Part shown: piece by piece, positions 43,287 to 52,841 of the stretch
How the letters are laid out: each line of letters opens with the position of its first letter
How positions within the stretch are numbered: the first letter of the stretch is position 1
DNA from: Candidatus Sabulitectum sp.
Lineage (GTDB): Bacteria; Fermentibacterota; Fermentibacteria; Fermentibacterales; JCC-6
Direction: 5' to 3'
Assembly (NCBI GenBank): GCA_023139045.1
Contig: JAGLOJ010000082.1
Location: 25,868-89,867 of the forward strand
Length of the DNA: 64,000 nucleotides
The notes under the pieces: generated by a model
The model's database searches: none
What the model saw: the letters and a program-made list of their open reading frames with translations, nothing else
Told to the model about the DNA's origin: nothing
Translations under genes and position numbers: made by a program

Positions 43287-44049
43287 CGAGATCCAGAACT
43301 GTTACTTGCCAGAGCACCCCATGATCATCCAGTTCCACCTGCCACAGGGTATATGTGTTCCCGTCGGAATCCACCAGTCGGATGTCGTAAACACCTTCAC
43401 CCAGCAGGATCTTCATTTCCGCACCACTGGTGAGAATGCTCGATCCCAGCCTGTCATTGCCCCATGAATCACTCTCGCTGGAAGAGCAGTACACATTCCA
43501 TATGGAAAGGTGCTCAAGATTGTTTCGGAGTGCGAATTCGCAGTTTCCGGTACCTGTTGAAATGCTGGCAGGTGATGGTGTTATGAATGAATCTGGACCG
43601 ACATCTGGAGTTCCCTCCATAATTTCACTGAGAAATTCATTCAGAGTTGGTACAAGATTCAGCTTCCACCGCTGGTTTTCCCTGACAAATTGATAAGATA
43701 CGATCCGGTTGCCCTGACCGGAAAGCAGATATGCTTTTTCATTTCTGAATTCAATGGAAATCACAGTTTCTGAGAATGCAAGCAGATCAGTATCTGAAAC
43801 AAGCGAGGCAAGCAGTTCTTCTCCCCGGTTGTCAAAGGGAACTCCAACCTCAGTGTAAATCCCGGCAATTTCATTAAGAAGCTGATTGGTGTTGTCTGAA
43901 AGACATCTGGAAAGGCCATGCCAGTTTTCCTCGGTGGCGTTTTCCATAAGGGCATTATAGCTTTCAACCACTTCCTTCTGATCACTGCTCCAACCGATGC
44001 ATGCAACTGTCAGCAAGAAAAGAGCAGAAATCACAAGTTCTTTTTTCAA
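43273..44049 (-). CDS. lipoprotein: unknown N-terminal domain plus one C-terminal DEDGDTYT-type module
   Basis: Lipobox LTVAC; C-terminal CEFALRNNLEHLSIWNVYCSSSESDSWGNDRLGSSIL..YDIRLVDSDGNTYTLWQVEL. Confidence 0.75.
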   Translation of the reverse strand: MKKELVISALFLLTVACIGWSSDQKEVVESYNALMENATEENWHGLSRCLSDNTNQLLNEIAGIYTEVGVPFDNRGEELLASLVSDTDLLAFSETVISIEFRNEKAYLLSGQGNRIVSYQFVRENQRWKLNLVPTLNEFLSEIMEGTPDVGPDSFITPSPASISTGTGNCEFALRNNLEHLSIWNVYCSSSESDSWGNDRLGSSILTSGAEMKILLGEGVYDIRLVDSDGNTYTLWQVELDDHGVLWQVTVLDLDEPN

Positions 44050-44180
44050 AGCAAACTCCTCTCCTTGTTTGTTTCTTTCAGGACTCTACCCGTTTGAAGT
44101 CAGCGGGTCAACATCCACCTGTTGATTTTTTCCCTTATCGGTTATTATCGGTGATAATAAATGAGTAACCGGAGGAGTTT

Positions 44181-45041
44181 ATGGAGAGTGTTTCGTTTCC
44201 CCGAATGGTAGAGCTTGATACAGTTACAGGTCTTCCACCGAGGAAGATACTGGATCATGATCTGCCAGTGCTTCTAAGGTCTATGGGTACAGCCAGCCTG
44301 CCTATGTGTTCCATAATGATAGACATTGATCATTTTAAGAAATTCAATGACAAATACGGTCATGACACTGGTGATCTGGTTCTGCGCCATGTTTCATCTC
44401 TTATTAGGAAAGCGGTAAGGTTTCGCGGGGAAGCATACAGGTACGGCGGGGAAGAAATTACCGTACTGATGCTTAACACTAATGGAGTTGAGGGGCTGGC
44501 CACAGCAGAGAGAATTCGCCTTGTTGTGGAAAATTCAGAGGTAATGGCAACGGTAGATAGACAGGAAGAGCCACTTTCTGTTCGGATATCTCTTGGAGTG
44601 GCATCAACTGACACGGTTGACGGTTCAGCACTTCTTGTTTCTTCCGATCGGGCTTTGTACAATGCAAAATCCAATGGCAGGAATCAGGCAATTCTCTTCA
44701 GAAGCGACAGGAAGCAGGCAGTTACCACCACCATTATTGACGTTCACTTCCCATCCAGGTCTGCAATTATCGGCGGCAACTACATACTCCTGAAAAAGTG
44801 GTTCAGTTACAGCAATCCCACCGAAATTGAGGCCAGAGAGATCAAGGACCCCAACACAGACAGCAGTGAATTTGCCGAAGGTCCCCTACCCCCTTACGGT
44901 CTGGTTGAGGCAGAAATACGAGGCAGGGTGAGTGCAATTGAGCGTCGCGGGAACCACACGCACTTTAAATTCGAGGTTAAGAGCTACATCATCGATCTTA
45001 TGTTCAAGTATATTCAGGACACTCTCAATGCCCACCATTAG
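44181..45041 (+). CDS. diguanylate cyclase (GGDEF domain, GGEEI signature)
   Basis: DTVTGLPPRKIL, IDIDHFKKFNDKYGHDTGD, YRYGGEEI; additional uncharacterised C-terminal ~105 aa. Confidence 0.88.
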   Translation: MESVSFPRMVELDTVTGLPPRKILDHDLPVLLRSMGTASLPMCSIMIDIDHFKKFNDKYGHDTGDLVLRHVSSLIRKAVRFRGEAYRYGGEEITVLMLNTNGVEGLATAERIRLVVENSEVMATVDRQEEPLSVRISLGVASTDTVDGSALLVSSDRALYNAKSNGRNQAILFRSDRKQAVTTTIIDVHFPSRSAIIGGNYILLKKWFSYSNPTEIEAREIKDPNTDSSEFAEGPLPPYGLVEAEIRGRVSAIERRGNHTHFKFEVKSYIIDLMFKYIQDTLNAHH

Positions 45042-46482
45042 GTGCCGTTCTCTCTGGACGGGAACGGGTTCCTGTCTTTCCCATGTTGCTGTTCATATTG
45101 ATGATTGCGGAATGATAACAACCATTGAGAAATGCCATTCAGCCGTTTTTGATTACAATTTTGCAATGCCTTCGTTTGTGGATGCTCATGTTCATTGTAC
45201 ATGGATGGTTGCGAAGGAAGCGTCGCTTGATCTTTCCCGGGTCAGGTCTTCTGACGAGTTTCTTTCTCTTGTTCACTCGGCAGTTGTTTGCGCCGGGCAC
45301 CGGATTGTTCGAGGCGAGTCTTTTGATGAAAGCGACTGGACAAATTCAGATTTACCGACTCTGTCGCAGCTTGATTCTGTTACAGGCAATGTTCCGGTCT
45401 TTCTTAGACGTGTGTGCGGTCATGCTGCTCTGGTCAATTCAGCAATGCTTCGTCTGATGGTGATGGTGATGGATCCGGACATGTCCGGTGTTAACAAATC
45501 AACCGGTGTTTTGAAAGAGTGGCCGGTATTGAACTTTGAAAAGATGTTTCCCCTGCCGGACGAGGTTCTGGTTGATGCCGCTTCCAGGGTTCAATCAATG
45601 ATATACAGCAAGGGAGTTACTGCAGTACGCACCTTTGAGTCTGTACATAACACAGAATCAGTTCAGGATCTTTATCCGGGGCTCGATGTATCGGTAACAG
45701 TTATTGTAGATAATTTTGAGGAGCTTCCTGCATTGGATTTTCCTTTGAAAGTGGTTAAACTCTTCCTGGATGGCGCTTTCGGTGCAGGGAATGCCGCTCT
45801 TCTGCATCCGTATGCTGATGGCTCGGTGGGAGATTTACATTACACTGATGAAGAGCTGCTTGCCTTGTTTGTTCGTTGTGGTAAAACAGGGCATTCTGTT
45901 GCAGCTCACGCTATTGGCGGAGAAGCTCTCCGGCAGCTCGACCGAGTTTCCAATGAGGCTTTCAGACTTCTTGGCAACGGGTTTAACGTACGGATTGAAC
46001 ATGCAGAGGATCTTTTGAGCGCCTGGCCTGGAACATGGAATCCAGAGTACCACATTTTCAGTATGCAGCCCAATTTTGTGGAGAGATGGCAGCGGCCCGA
46101 AGGAATGTATGACAGGATTCTTCCTCTGGAGCAGTCTTTTCTGCTCAATCCATTCAGAACCGTGCTTGATGCGGGTTTTCGACTTGGTTTCGGAAGCGAC
46201 TGCATGCCTCTTGATCCTCTTTATGGGCTCAGAGGAGCGGTTCAGCACAGGAACAGCAGCGAATCTCTCTCCATGGAAGAAGCACTTTATGCGTATACTC
46301 TTGATGCCGCTTTCATCTCGGGACTTAGCCAGCTGGCTATCCCCCTTGGCAGAGGTAGAACTGCTGATATGGTTTTTCTCTCAGGTACTCCTTTTGAGGG
46401 GCTTGAAGGTATTACGGTTGAAGCTACAATGAAAAATGGCAATATTGTCTTTGAGAATAATGTATCTGTGGAGGGAATTTGA
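45028..46482 (+). CDS. amidohydrolase family protein (YtcJ-like)
   Basis: PSFVDAHVHCTWM metal motif, VAAHAIGG, FGSDCMPLDPLYGL, late TADMVFL; start at 45028 fits better than 44932. Confidence 0.82.
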   Translation: MPTIRCRSLWTGTGSCLSHVAVHIDDCGMITTIEKCHSAVFDYNFAMPSFVDAHVHCTWMVAKEASLDLSRVRSSDEFLSLVHSAVVCAGHRIVRGESFDESDWTNSDLPTLSQLDSVTGNVPVFLRRVCGHAALVNSAMLRLMVMVMDPDMSGVNKSTGVLKEWPVLNFEKMFPLPDEVLVDAASRVQSMIYSKGVTAVRTFESVHNTESVQDLYPGLDVSVTVIVDNFEELPALDFPLKVVKLFLDGAFGAGNAALLHPYADGSVGDLHYTDEELLALFVRCGKTGHSVAAHAIGGEALRQLDRVSNEAFRLLGNGFNVRIEHAEDLLSAWPGTWNPEYHIFSMQPNFVERWQRPEGMYDRILPLEQSFLLNPFRTVLDAGFRLGFGSDCMPLDPLYGLRGAVQHRNSSESLSMEEALYAYTLDAAFISGLSQLAIPLGRGRTADMVFLSGTPFEGLEGITVEATMKNGNIVFENNVSVEGI

Positions 46483-47363
46483 TGTGCACCATGGACTGGA
46501 CTGACCCATTTGCAGTTGTGAAAGTATTAATAGAAAATGCCCTTATTGAGGACGAAGCGCTTGATGATGCAGCTTCCTGGGCTATCGGGGAGTTCGGTGA
46601 TGTACCGGTGACATGCCATGTAAACCCAAGAGAAAACATTGTGGTGGCTGGTATTGATCTGGCCGCTGTTGTGTTTTCCATGCTGCCTGGAGGAGTTCGA
46701 GTTGAGAGGTTTGTTGAAGAAGGTCAGAGCATTCGTGCGGGAGAGAGGATGGCCAGCATTCATGGCCCTGCTGCTGCTGTTTTGCGCGGGGAAAGGGTCT
46801 TCCTGAATATTCTTGGCCGATTGTGCGGGATTGCTTCCACAACTCATGAATTTGTCAGTGCTTGCACCGGTACCGATGTGGAGATACTTGACACAAGAAA
46901 GACTACGCCGGGAATGAGAGCTCTTGAGAAGTATGCAGTTCGGATGGGGGGTGGAGTAAACCACCGGTTCTCACTGGCCGAGATGGCAATGCTCAAGGAT
47001 AATCACCTGGCGGCGATTGGCGGCGTGGGAAATCTTCTTCCCGTAATTGGCAAATTACGTGATCTCGGTGTTCCCATTGAAGTAGAGGTTGATTCTCTGG
47101 AGCAGCTTAGAGTCGTTGTTCCTCTTTTGCCCGATCGAATACTGCTTGACAACATGTCTGCAGATCAGCTCCGTTGCGCTGTTTCATTTTCGGAATGTTC
47201 AGATATTTACCTGGAAGCTTCCGGTGGAATTACACTGGAAACAGTAAGAGCAGTTGCTGAAACTGGAGTGAATGGTATTTCAGTAGGCATGCTCACTCAT
47301 TCTATGAAATCGTCTGATATTGGTCTTGACTGGTATTACGATTTCCCAAAGGAGCCTGTATGA
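46479..47363 (+). CDS. nadC: nicotinate-nucleotide pyrophosphorylase (carboxylating) NadC
   Basis: GERVFLNILGRLCGIASTT, DTRKTTPGMRALEKYAVRMGGGVNHR, LKDNH, EASGGI. Confidence 0.95.
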   Translation: MMCTMDWTDPFAVVKVLIENALIEDEALDDAASWAIGEFGDVPVTCHVNPRENIVVAGIDLAAVVFSMLPGGVRVERFVEEGQSIRAGERMASIHGPAAAVLRGERVFLNILGRLCGIASTTHEFVSACTGTDVEILDTRKTTPGMRALEKYAVRMGGGVNHRFSLAEMAMLKDNHLAAIGGVGNLLPVIGKLRDLGVPIEVEVDSLEQLRVVVPLLPDRILLDNMSADQLRCAVSFSECSDIYLEASGGITLETVRAVAETGVNGISVGMLTHSMKSSDIGLDWYYDFPKEPV

Positions 47364-48127
47364 GAAGGCTTGCTATTGATGTTGGAAACACGAAAACAGC
47401 AATTGCTCTTTTTGAGCAGAAAAATCTTCTGGGGCAGTGGAGGATCAGAACTCAGCGGTGGACTGCCGATGAACTCAGAATACTCACCGGAGCTTTGCTT
47501 GCGAGTGAAGGTTTTTCTGCGCCTGATGATATGGCATTTGCCTGTGTGGTTCCCCAGGTGCGCCATACTGTGATCAACATGTGTGAGAAATGGTTGGATC
47601 TTACACCTGTAAATGTATCCTGTTCCACTGCGGGAATTGAACTTGGTTACAGGTATCCCCATGAAATAGGCCCCGACAGGCTTGCCAACGCAGTTGCGGC
47701 TGTTATGTGCGGCAGGTTGCCTGCCATTGTGGCGGATTTCGGCACGGCTACCACTTTCGATGTGATTGACAGCCAGGGCAGGTATCAGGGAGGTGCAATC
47801 AGCCCGGGAGTGGGTACATCAGCCGGTGAGCTGTTCAAGAAAGCCGAGAGATTGAACCCCATAGATCTCGTATTCCCGGAGTGCGTTGTAGGAAGAACTA
47901 CCGCCGACGCAATCAGATCAGGTGTTCTTTTCGGTGCAGTTGGTGCTGCGGATCACATTATTGACCTTATTTCCTCCGAACTCGACTCTGCTCCGGAACT
48001 CTGGGCCACCGGAGGGTGGGGGAAAGCCCTTGGCAGTAAGTGCAGACACAATTTTAGAATTTGTCCCGAACTCACTTTGCTTGGCATTAACGAGATTGGG
48101 CATAAAAACAGAGAGGAGGTCAACTGA
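47360..48127 (+). CDS. coaX: type III pantothenate kinase CoaX
   Basis: LAIDVGNTKTAIALFE, GPDRLANAVAA, VADFGTATTFDVI, GGAISPGV. Confidence 0.94.
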   Translation: MRRLAIDVGNTKTAIALFEQKNLLGQWRIRTQRWTADELRILTGALLASEGFSAPDDMAFACVVPQVRHTVINMCEKWLDLTPVNVSCSTAGIELGYRYPHEIGPDRLANAVAAVMCGRLPAIVADFGTATTFDVIDSQGRYQGGAISPGVGTSAGELFKKAERLNPIDLVFPECVVGRTTADAIRSGVLFGAVGAADHIIDLISSELDSAPELWATGGWGKALGSKCRHNFRICPELTLLGINEIGHKNREEVN

Positions 48128-48675
48128 TGGCGGAGATTCTTCTGGGTGTAACCGGTGGAGCTGCAGCGTTCAAAGCGGTGAGTCTCGCCTCTCTCCTGAG
48201 AAAATCAGGACATACGGTAAACAGTATTCTTACCGGGGCGGCTACTGAATTTATCACTCGAACTCAGCTTTCTGCTGTATCCGGAATGCCATGTTTTACT
48301 GATTTATTTTCTTCCCGACCAACTGATTTCATTCCACACATTGCCCTTACCGACAATGTGGATCTGCTCATTGTAGCCCCGGCTACAGCTCACTTCATAG
48401 CGAGGGCGGCTCATGGTCTTGCTGACGATCTGCTCACTTCTGCTTTTCTTGCCTGTGCTGCACCGGTACTGATAGCTCCGGCAATGAATACACGAATGTG
48501 GAATAATCCTGCAGTTCAGGCCAATGTTGAGATACTTTTATCCAGAGGAATCAGGTTTGCCGGACCCGTTTCAGGCAAACTTGCCTGTGGAACCACCGGT
48601 GATGGGCGAATGATGGAGCCTGTGGATATTGCCGGGCTCTGCAGCGGAATTCTGAAGAGCGGGGGTTTCTTGTGA
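48127..48675 (+). CDS. coaC: phosphopantothenoylcysteine decarboxylase domain protein (CoaC, not fused to CoaB)
   Basis: Flavoprotein fold GVTGGAAAFKA, APAMNTRMW, SGKLACGTTGDGRM; only 182 aa. Confidence 0.85.
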   Translation: MAEILLGVTGGAAAFKAVSLASLLRKSGHTVNSILTGAATEFITRTQLSAVSGMPCFTDLFSSRPTDFIPHIALTDNVDLLIVAPATAHFIARAAHGLADDLLTSAFLACAAPVLIAPAMNTRMWNNPAVQANVEILLSRGIRFAGPVSGKLACGTTGDGRMMEPVDIAGLCSGILKSGGFL

Positions 48676-49685
48676 AGCCTGTTCCAACCCTGGCGTGGCG
48701 TGGTGACCACCTGCTGTTACTGGATCAGAGACTCCTTCCGGCTGAAGAGGTCTATCTTGAGTGCCGGTCAACGCAGGAGCTTGCAGCAGCAATAAAGACA
48801 CTTGCAGTGAGAGGGGCTCCAGCCATTGGTATAGCCGCAGCTTACGGTGCTGTTATTGCCGCAATGGAAACCCCGGAATCGATTGGTTTCCTTGACGATT
48901 GTGGTGGTTTGCTTGACGTACTGGCCTCTACAAGACCCACTGCTGTAAATCTGTTCCACTGCCTGGATATTCAGAGGAAAATTCTTTTTTCATCACATTC
49001 AAAGGCGATAGCTGTAGACCGACTTTTAAGCAGTGCACATCTGCTTTTCAAGGAAGACCTGGAGGCAAGCAGGGCCATGGGTCGGTTTGGCGCTGATCTG
49101 CTTCCTGACGCGTGTACTGTGCTTACCCACTGCAACGCAGGCGGCCTGGCAACCGCCGGTCTGGGCACGGCACTCTCTGTTATCTACGAAGCGCATTCCA
49201 GGGGGATTCTCTCCGGAGTCTATGCTGATGAGACAAGACCGCTTCTGCAGGGGGCAAGACTTACTTCCTGGGAATTGCAGAAAGCAGGGATTCCAGTGAG
49301 GGTTCTGCCGGATTCCGCCGCAGCTTCTCTACTTCAGAGCGGGGCTGTTGATGTGGTGATAACAGGTGCCGACAGAGTGGCAATGAACGGTGATTCAGCA
49401 AACAAGATAGGAACTTATTCCATTGCGCTGGCGGCTTTTGAAGCTGGAGTTCCATTTTACATTGTGGCTCCGGTTTCCACATTTGATCCCAAGTCACCGG
49501 ATGGAAGCCATATAGAGATTGAGGAAAGAGGAAGGGAAGAACTGGCAGTTATGGGAGGCAGGAAGATTCTTCCAGATGGGGTTAAGGTTTATAATCCAGC
49601 ATTTGATGTTACCCCCGTGAGGTTTATTACTTCCATTATCTGTGAGCGGGGAGTAGTTTCAGCCCCGAACGAAATTGAATGGTGA
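48672..49685 (+). CDS. mtnA: methylthioribose-1-phosphate isomerase (MtnA / eIF2B-like family)
   Basis: VRGAPAIGIAAAYG, THCNAGGLATAGLGTALSV, ADETRPLLQGARLT, ITGADRVAMNGDSANKIGTY, NPAFDVTP. Confidence 0.92.
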   Translation: MKPVPTLAWRGDHLLLLDQRLLPAEEVYLECRSTQELAAAIKTLAVRGAPAIGIAAAYGAVIAAMETPESIGFLDDCGGLLDVLASTRPTAVNLFHCLDIQRKILFSSHSKAIAVDRLLSSAHLLFKEDLEASRAMGRFGADLLPDACTVLTHCNAGGLATAGLGTALSVIYEAHSRGILSGVYADETRPLLQGARLTSWELQKAGIPVRVLPDSAAASLLQSGAVDVVITGADRVAMNGDSANKIGTYSIALAAFEAGVPFYIVAPVSTFDPKSPDGSHIEIEERGREELAVMGGRKILPDGVKVYNPAFDVTPVRFITSIICERGVVSAPNEIEW

Positions 49686-49687
49686 GG

Positions 49688-49716
49688 TTGACACTGATAG
49701 AAGCATGCAATACTAT
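49688..49716 (+). promoter_or_regulatory. sigma70-like promoter upstream of dnaK
   Basis: TTGACA - 17 nt - TACTAT, about 100 nt before the dnaK ATG. Confidence 0.5.
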
Positions 49717-49814
49717 TTCAGCAATAGATTTGACGGCCTGAGTGCTCTGATAGATTTGTAATTGGGGTGCTGGTATGGGTATTTTGCAGACCAGGTTTTT
49801 ATTGGAGGGTGGAT

Positions 49815-51683
49815 ATGGGAAGAACCATAGGAATCGACCTCGGAACAACAAACTCCTGCATCGCCTTCAGCGATGGCGGGCATCCCACTGTTATTCAATC
49901 CAAGAGTGGTTCGCGGGTAATGCCATCAGTTGTGGCATTCTCAGCTAAAGGAGAGAGGCTTGTAGGGCTTGTGGCAAGAAGACAGGCCATAACAAACCCA
50001 AAAAATACAGTGAACAGCATCAAACGGCTTATGGGGCGACGCTACGCTGAGGTTGCCAGCCATATCGACGATGTTTCATACGAAATTGTAGAGAACAGCA
50101 ACGGTGATGTTGCAGTACGAATTATGGATCGTGTTTACACACCACCGGAGATCTCTGCAATTATTCTGCAGCAGCTCAAGCTCACCGCAGAGGAATTCCT
50201 TGGTGAGGAGGTAACTGACGCGGTAATTACCGTTCCAGCTTACTTCAATGAGGTTCAGCGCCAGGCCACCAAGGCCGCCGGTAAGATTGCCGGTTTTAAC
50301 GTAAGAAGAGTTCTTAATGAACCAACTGCCGCAGCACTTGCATTTCTTGAACCCGAGAGCAGAAAGAAACTGGTTGTTTATGACTTCGGAGGGGGAACAT
50401 TCGATGTAAGCGTTCTCCAGGTTATTAACGGAGTTTTTGAAGTGAAGGCTACCCTCGGAGACACCAGTCTTGGTGGTGATGATCTTGATACAAAACTTGT
50501 TGAATGGATAATGAGTGAATTCAAATCAGAAACGGGTATAGATCTCACCAGAGACAATATTGCCCCCCAGAGGGTCAGAGAGGCTGCTGAACGAGCAAAG
50601 TGTGAGCTATCCATGACTCAGGAGACCGACATCAATCTGCCGTTCATTGCCACGGGAGAATCCGGTCCGGTTCATCTGGAGATAACAATCACCAGAAAGC
50701 TGTTTGAAGAACTCGCCGGTGATTTGATCAGAAAGACCATTCCACTCTGCAGGGATGCAGTTGAAGATGCTGGGATGAGGATTGAAGATCTTGACCATGT
50801 TGTTCTTGTAGGCGGATCCACCCGAATTCCACTGGTTCAGAAACTGGTGGAAGAGTTCTTTGGTAGAAAACCGGCCCAGTCGGTGAACCCCGATGAAGTG
50901 GTTGCTCTGGGTGCTGCTATTGAAAGTTCGGTTCTTACAGGTCAGCGGAAAGATCTTGTTCTTATTGATGTAACCCCGTTGACCCTTGGCGTGGAAACTC
51001 TTGGTGGTGTCCTGGCCCCGATTATTCGACGGAATAGCCCCATTCCAATCAGAAACAGTAGAATATTTACAACTGCAAGCGATAATCAATCTGTTGTTGG
51101 AGTGCATGTGGCCCAGGGTGAGAGGGAAATCATCGACGGAAACCGGAGTCTCGGTACTTTCGAGTTGCGTGGAATCACTTCAGCCAAGCGCGGAGAACCT
51201 CGTATTGAGGTTGTGTTTGAAATAGACGCCAGTGGAATTCTCAGTGTTTCAGCGAGGGATACAGCCACAGGGCAGGAGCAGCGCATCAAGGTTAATCCCA
51301 GCGGAGGCTTAAGCGGATCCGATATTGAAAGGCTTTGCAGAGAAGCCTCAGCCAACGCAGATGCAGACAAGATCAGGATGAAGTTTGTGAGCCTCAGGAA
51401 CGAGGCTGATGAAGTTATCTACCGGGTTTCCCGGTCACTCAAGATCGCCCGTGAGGAATTGGATAAGGAATCATGGGAAAAGCTGGAAACCGAGATGAAG
51501 AAGCTTAAGACTTTGCGTGACGGTGAAGATTCTCTTGCTCTGGAAAAAGCAATCGGCGAGGTGCGCCAGCTTAACAGTTCTGTTTCCAGGCTGGTTGAAG
51601 TATTTGAATCAGACGAAGAGAATGCCACATCAGAATTCCTTGATTCGATCTCAAAAGTTGAAGATGTGGATAAGTTACCGTAA
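49815..51683 (+). CDS. dnaK: molecular chaperone DnaK
   Basis: MGRTIGIDLGTTNSCIA, VYDFGGGTFDVSVL, VLVGGSTRIPLVQ; ATG at 49815. Confidence 0.98.
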   Translation: MGRTIGIDLGTTNSCIAFSDGGHPTVIQSKSGSRVMPSVVAFSAKGERLVGLVARRQAITNPKNTVNSIKRLMGRRYAEVASHIDDVSYEIVENSNGDVAVRIMDRVYTPPEISAIILQQLKLTAEEFLGEEVTDAVITVPAYFNEVQRQATKAAGKIAGFNVRRVLNEPTAAALAFLEPESRKKLVVYDFGGGTFDVSVLQVINGVFEVKATLGDTSLGGDDLDTKLVEWIMSEFKSETGIDLTRDNIAPQRVREAAERAKCELSMTQETDINLPFIATGESGPVHLEITITRKLFEELAGDLIRKTIPLCRDAVEDAGMRIEDLDHVVLVGGSTRIPLVQKLVEEFFGRKPAQSVNPDEVVALGAAIESSVLTGQRKDLVLIDVTPLTLGVETLGGVLAPIIRRNSPIPIRNSRIFTTASDNQSVVGVHVAQGEREIIDGNRSLGTFELRGITSAKRGEPRIEVVFEIDASGILSVSARDTATGQEQRIKVNPSGGLSGSDIERLCREASANADADKIRMKFVSLRNEADEVIYRVSRSLKIAREELDKESWEKLETEMKKLKTLRDGEDSLALEKAIGEVRQLNSSVSRLVEVFESDEENATSEFLDSISKVEDVDKLP

Positions 51684-51753
51684 TAAGTGTTTCTTACCGT
51701 GAGAGATAGCACAGTTTTGTTTTTATGGGCTTCCGGTTGTTATATTTTGCGCT

Positions 51754-52839
51754 ATGAATCCATATGAAGTATTAGGCGTGGATCGAAGCGCGTCCGCCGA
51801 GGATATTAAAAAGGCCTATCGCACAGCTGCGATGAAGAATCATCCGGATCGTAACCCCGGAGATCACCAGGCAGAAGAGCGCTTCAAAAAGGTTGCAAGG
51901 GCTTATGAGGTACTCAGCGACCCTTCCAGAAGGGAAGCTTACGACCGTTATGGAACTACCGAAGATCCTGGTCCTTCTTCTGGAATGGGCGGGATGCATG
52001 ACATCTTCAGTGGTTTCGGGCTGGATGATGCCCTGCGGGCATTCATGGAGAATTTTGGTTTTTCTTCAGGAGGTTCCGGTCCCAGAGTAATTCACGGAGA
52101 AGATGTTACAGTAAGAGTCAATCTTGATCTGGAGGAGGCTGCACTTGGCGGTCGTCGGGAAATAGAGGTTGAGAGAAATGTTTCCTGCAGCGAATGCGCA
52201 GGAAGTGGTGCAGATAAAGCATCCGGCACAGAGAGTTGCAGACAGTGTAACGGCATGGGAAAGGTTTCTTCTATCAGGAATACCCTGCTTGGAAGTTTCC
52301 GAACGGTAAGCCAATGCCATGTGTGCGGGGGCAGGGGAACCATTCCCAGGAAGCTGTGCTCCAACTGCCGGGGCAGAGGGTACGAAAAAAAGAAATCCAC
52401 CATTTCTGTGGATCTTCCAGCGGGTCTTTCCAGGGGGCATTACATCAGGCTCAGAGGCCAGGGGCATCATCCCGGCCAGAGTGGAGTTCCCGGAGATCTC
52501 AAGCTTTTCATCAACAGCATTGACTATGGTCCGTTCGAACGCGAAGAGGACAATCTCGTTTATCCGCTGACAATTTCATATCCCCAGGCAGTTCTCGGGG
52601 GAGAATTCACCATACCGTTACCGGATGGTGATTCCCTGAAGATCAAGGTTGACACTGGAACCAGGGCCGGTACAAGATTTAAACAGAAGCACCATGGAAT
52701 GGGCAGACTGAACAGACGGGGCAGAGGTGATCTGCTGGTGGAGATTGATATTCACGTACCCGGAAAAGTGAAACGAAGCGAGAAGGAGCTTCTTAAGGAA
52801 CTTGAGGAATCCTCTTCATTCAAAGTCAAGAAAAATTAG
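51754..52839 (+). CDS. dnaJ: molecular chaperone DnaJ
   Basis: J domain with HPD, G/F-rich region, four CxxCxGxG-type repeats. Confidence 0.97.
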   Translation: MNPYEVLGVDRSASAEDIKKAYRTAAMKNHPDRNPGDHQAEERFKKVARAYEVLSDPSRREAYDRYGTTEDPGPSSGMGGMHDIFSGFGLDDALRAFMENFGFSSGGSGPRVIHGEDVTVRVNLDLEEAALGGRREIEVERNVSCSECAGSGADKASGTESCRQCNGMGKVSSIRNTLLGSFRTVSQCHVCGGRGTIPRKLCSNCRGRGYEKKKSTISVDLPAGLSRGHYIRLRGQGHHPGQSGVPGDLKLFINSIDYGPFEREEDNLVYPLTISYPQAVLGGEFTIPLPDGDSLKIKVDTGTRAGTRFKQKHHGMGRLNRRGRGDLLVEIDIHVPGKVKRSEKELLKELEESSSFKVKKN

Positions 52840-52841
52840 TA

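Noticed and set aside
39692-44049. Repeats in the lipoprotein cluster as a CRISPR or DNA-level tandem repeat
   Set aside because: Similarity is at protein level (~85-aa modules), not short direct DNA repeats with spacers
49690-49815. CIRCE (HrcA) operator before dnaK
   Set aside because: Contains GAGTGCTC but no matching TTAGCACTC arm; only a sigma70-like promoter is supportable
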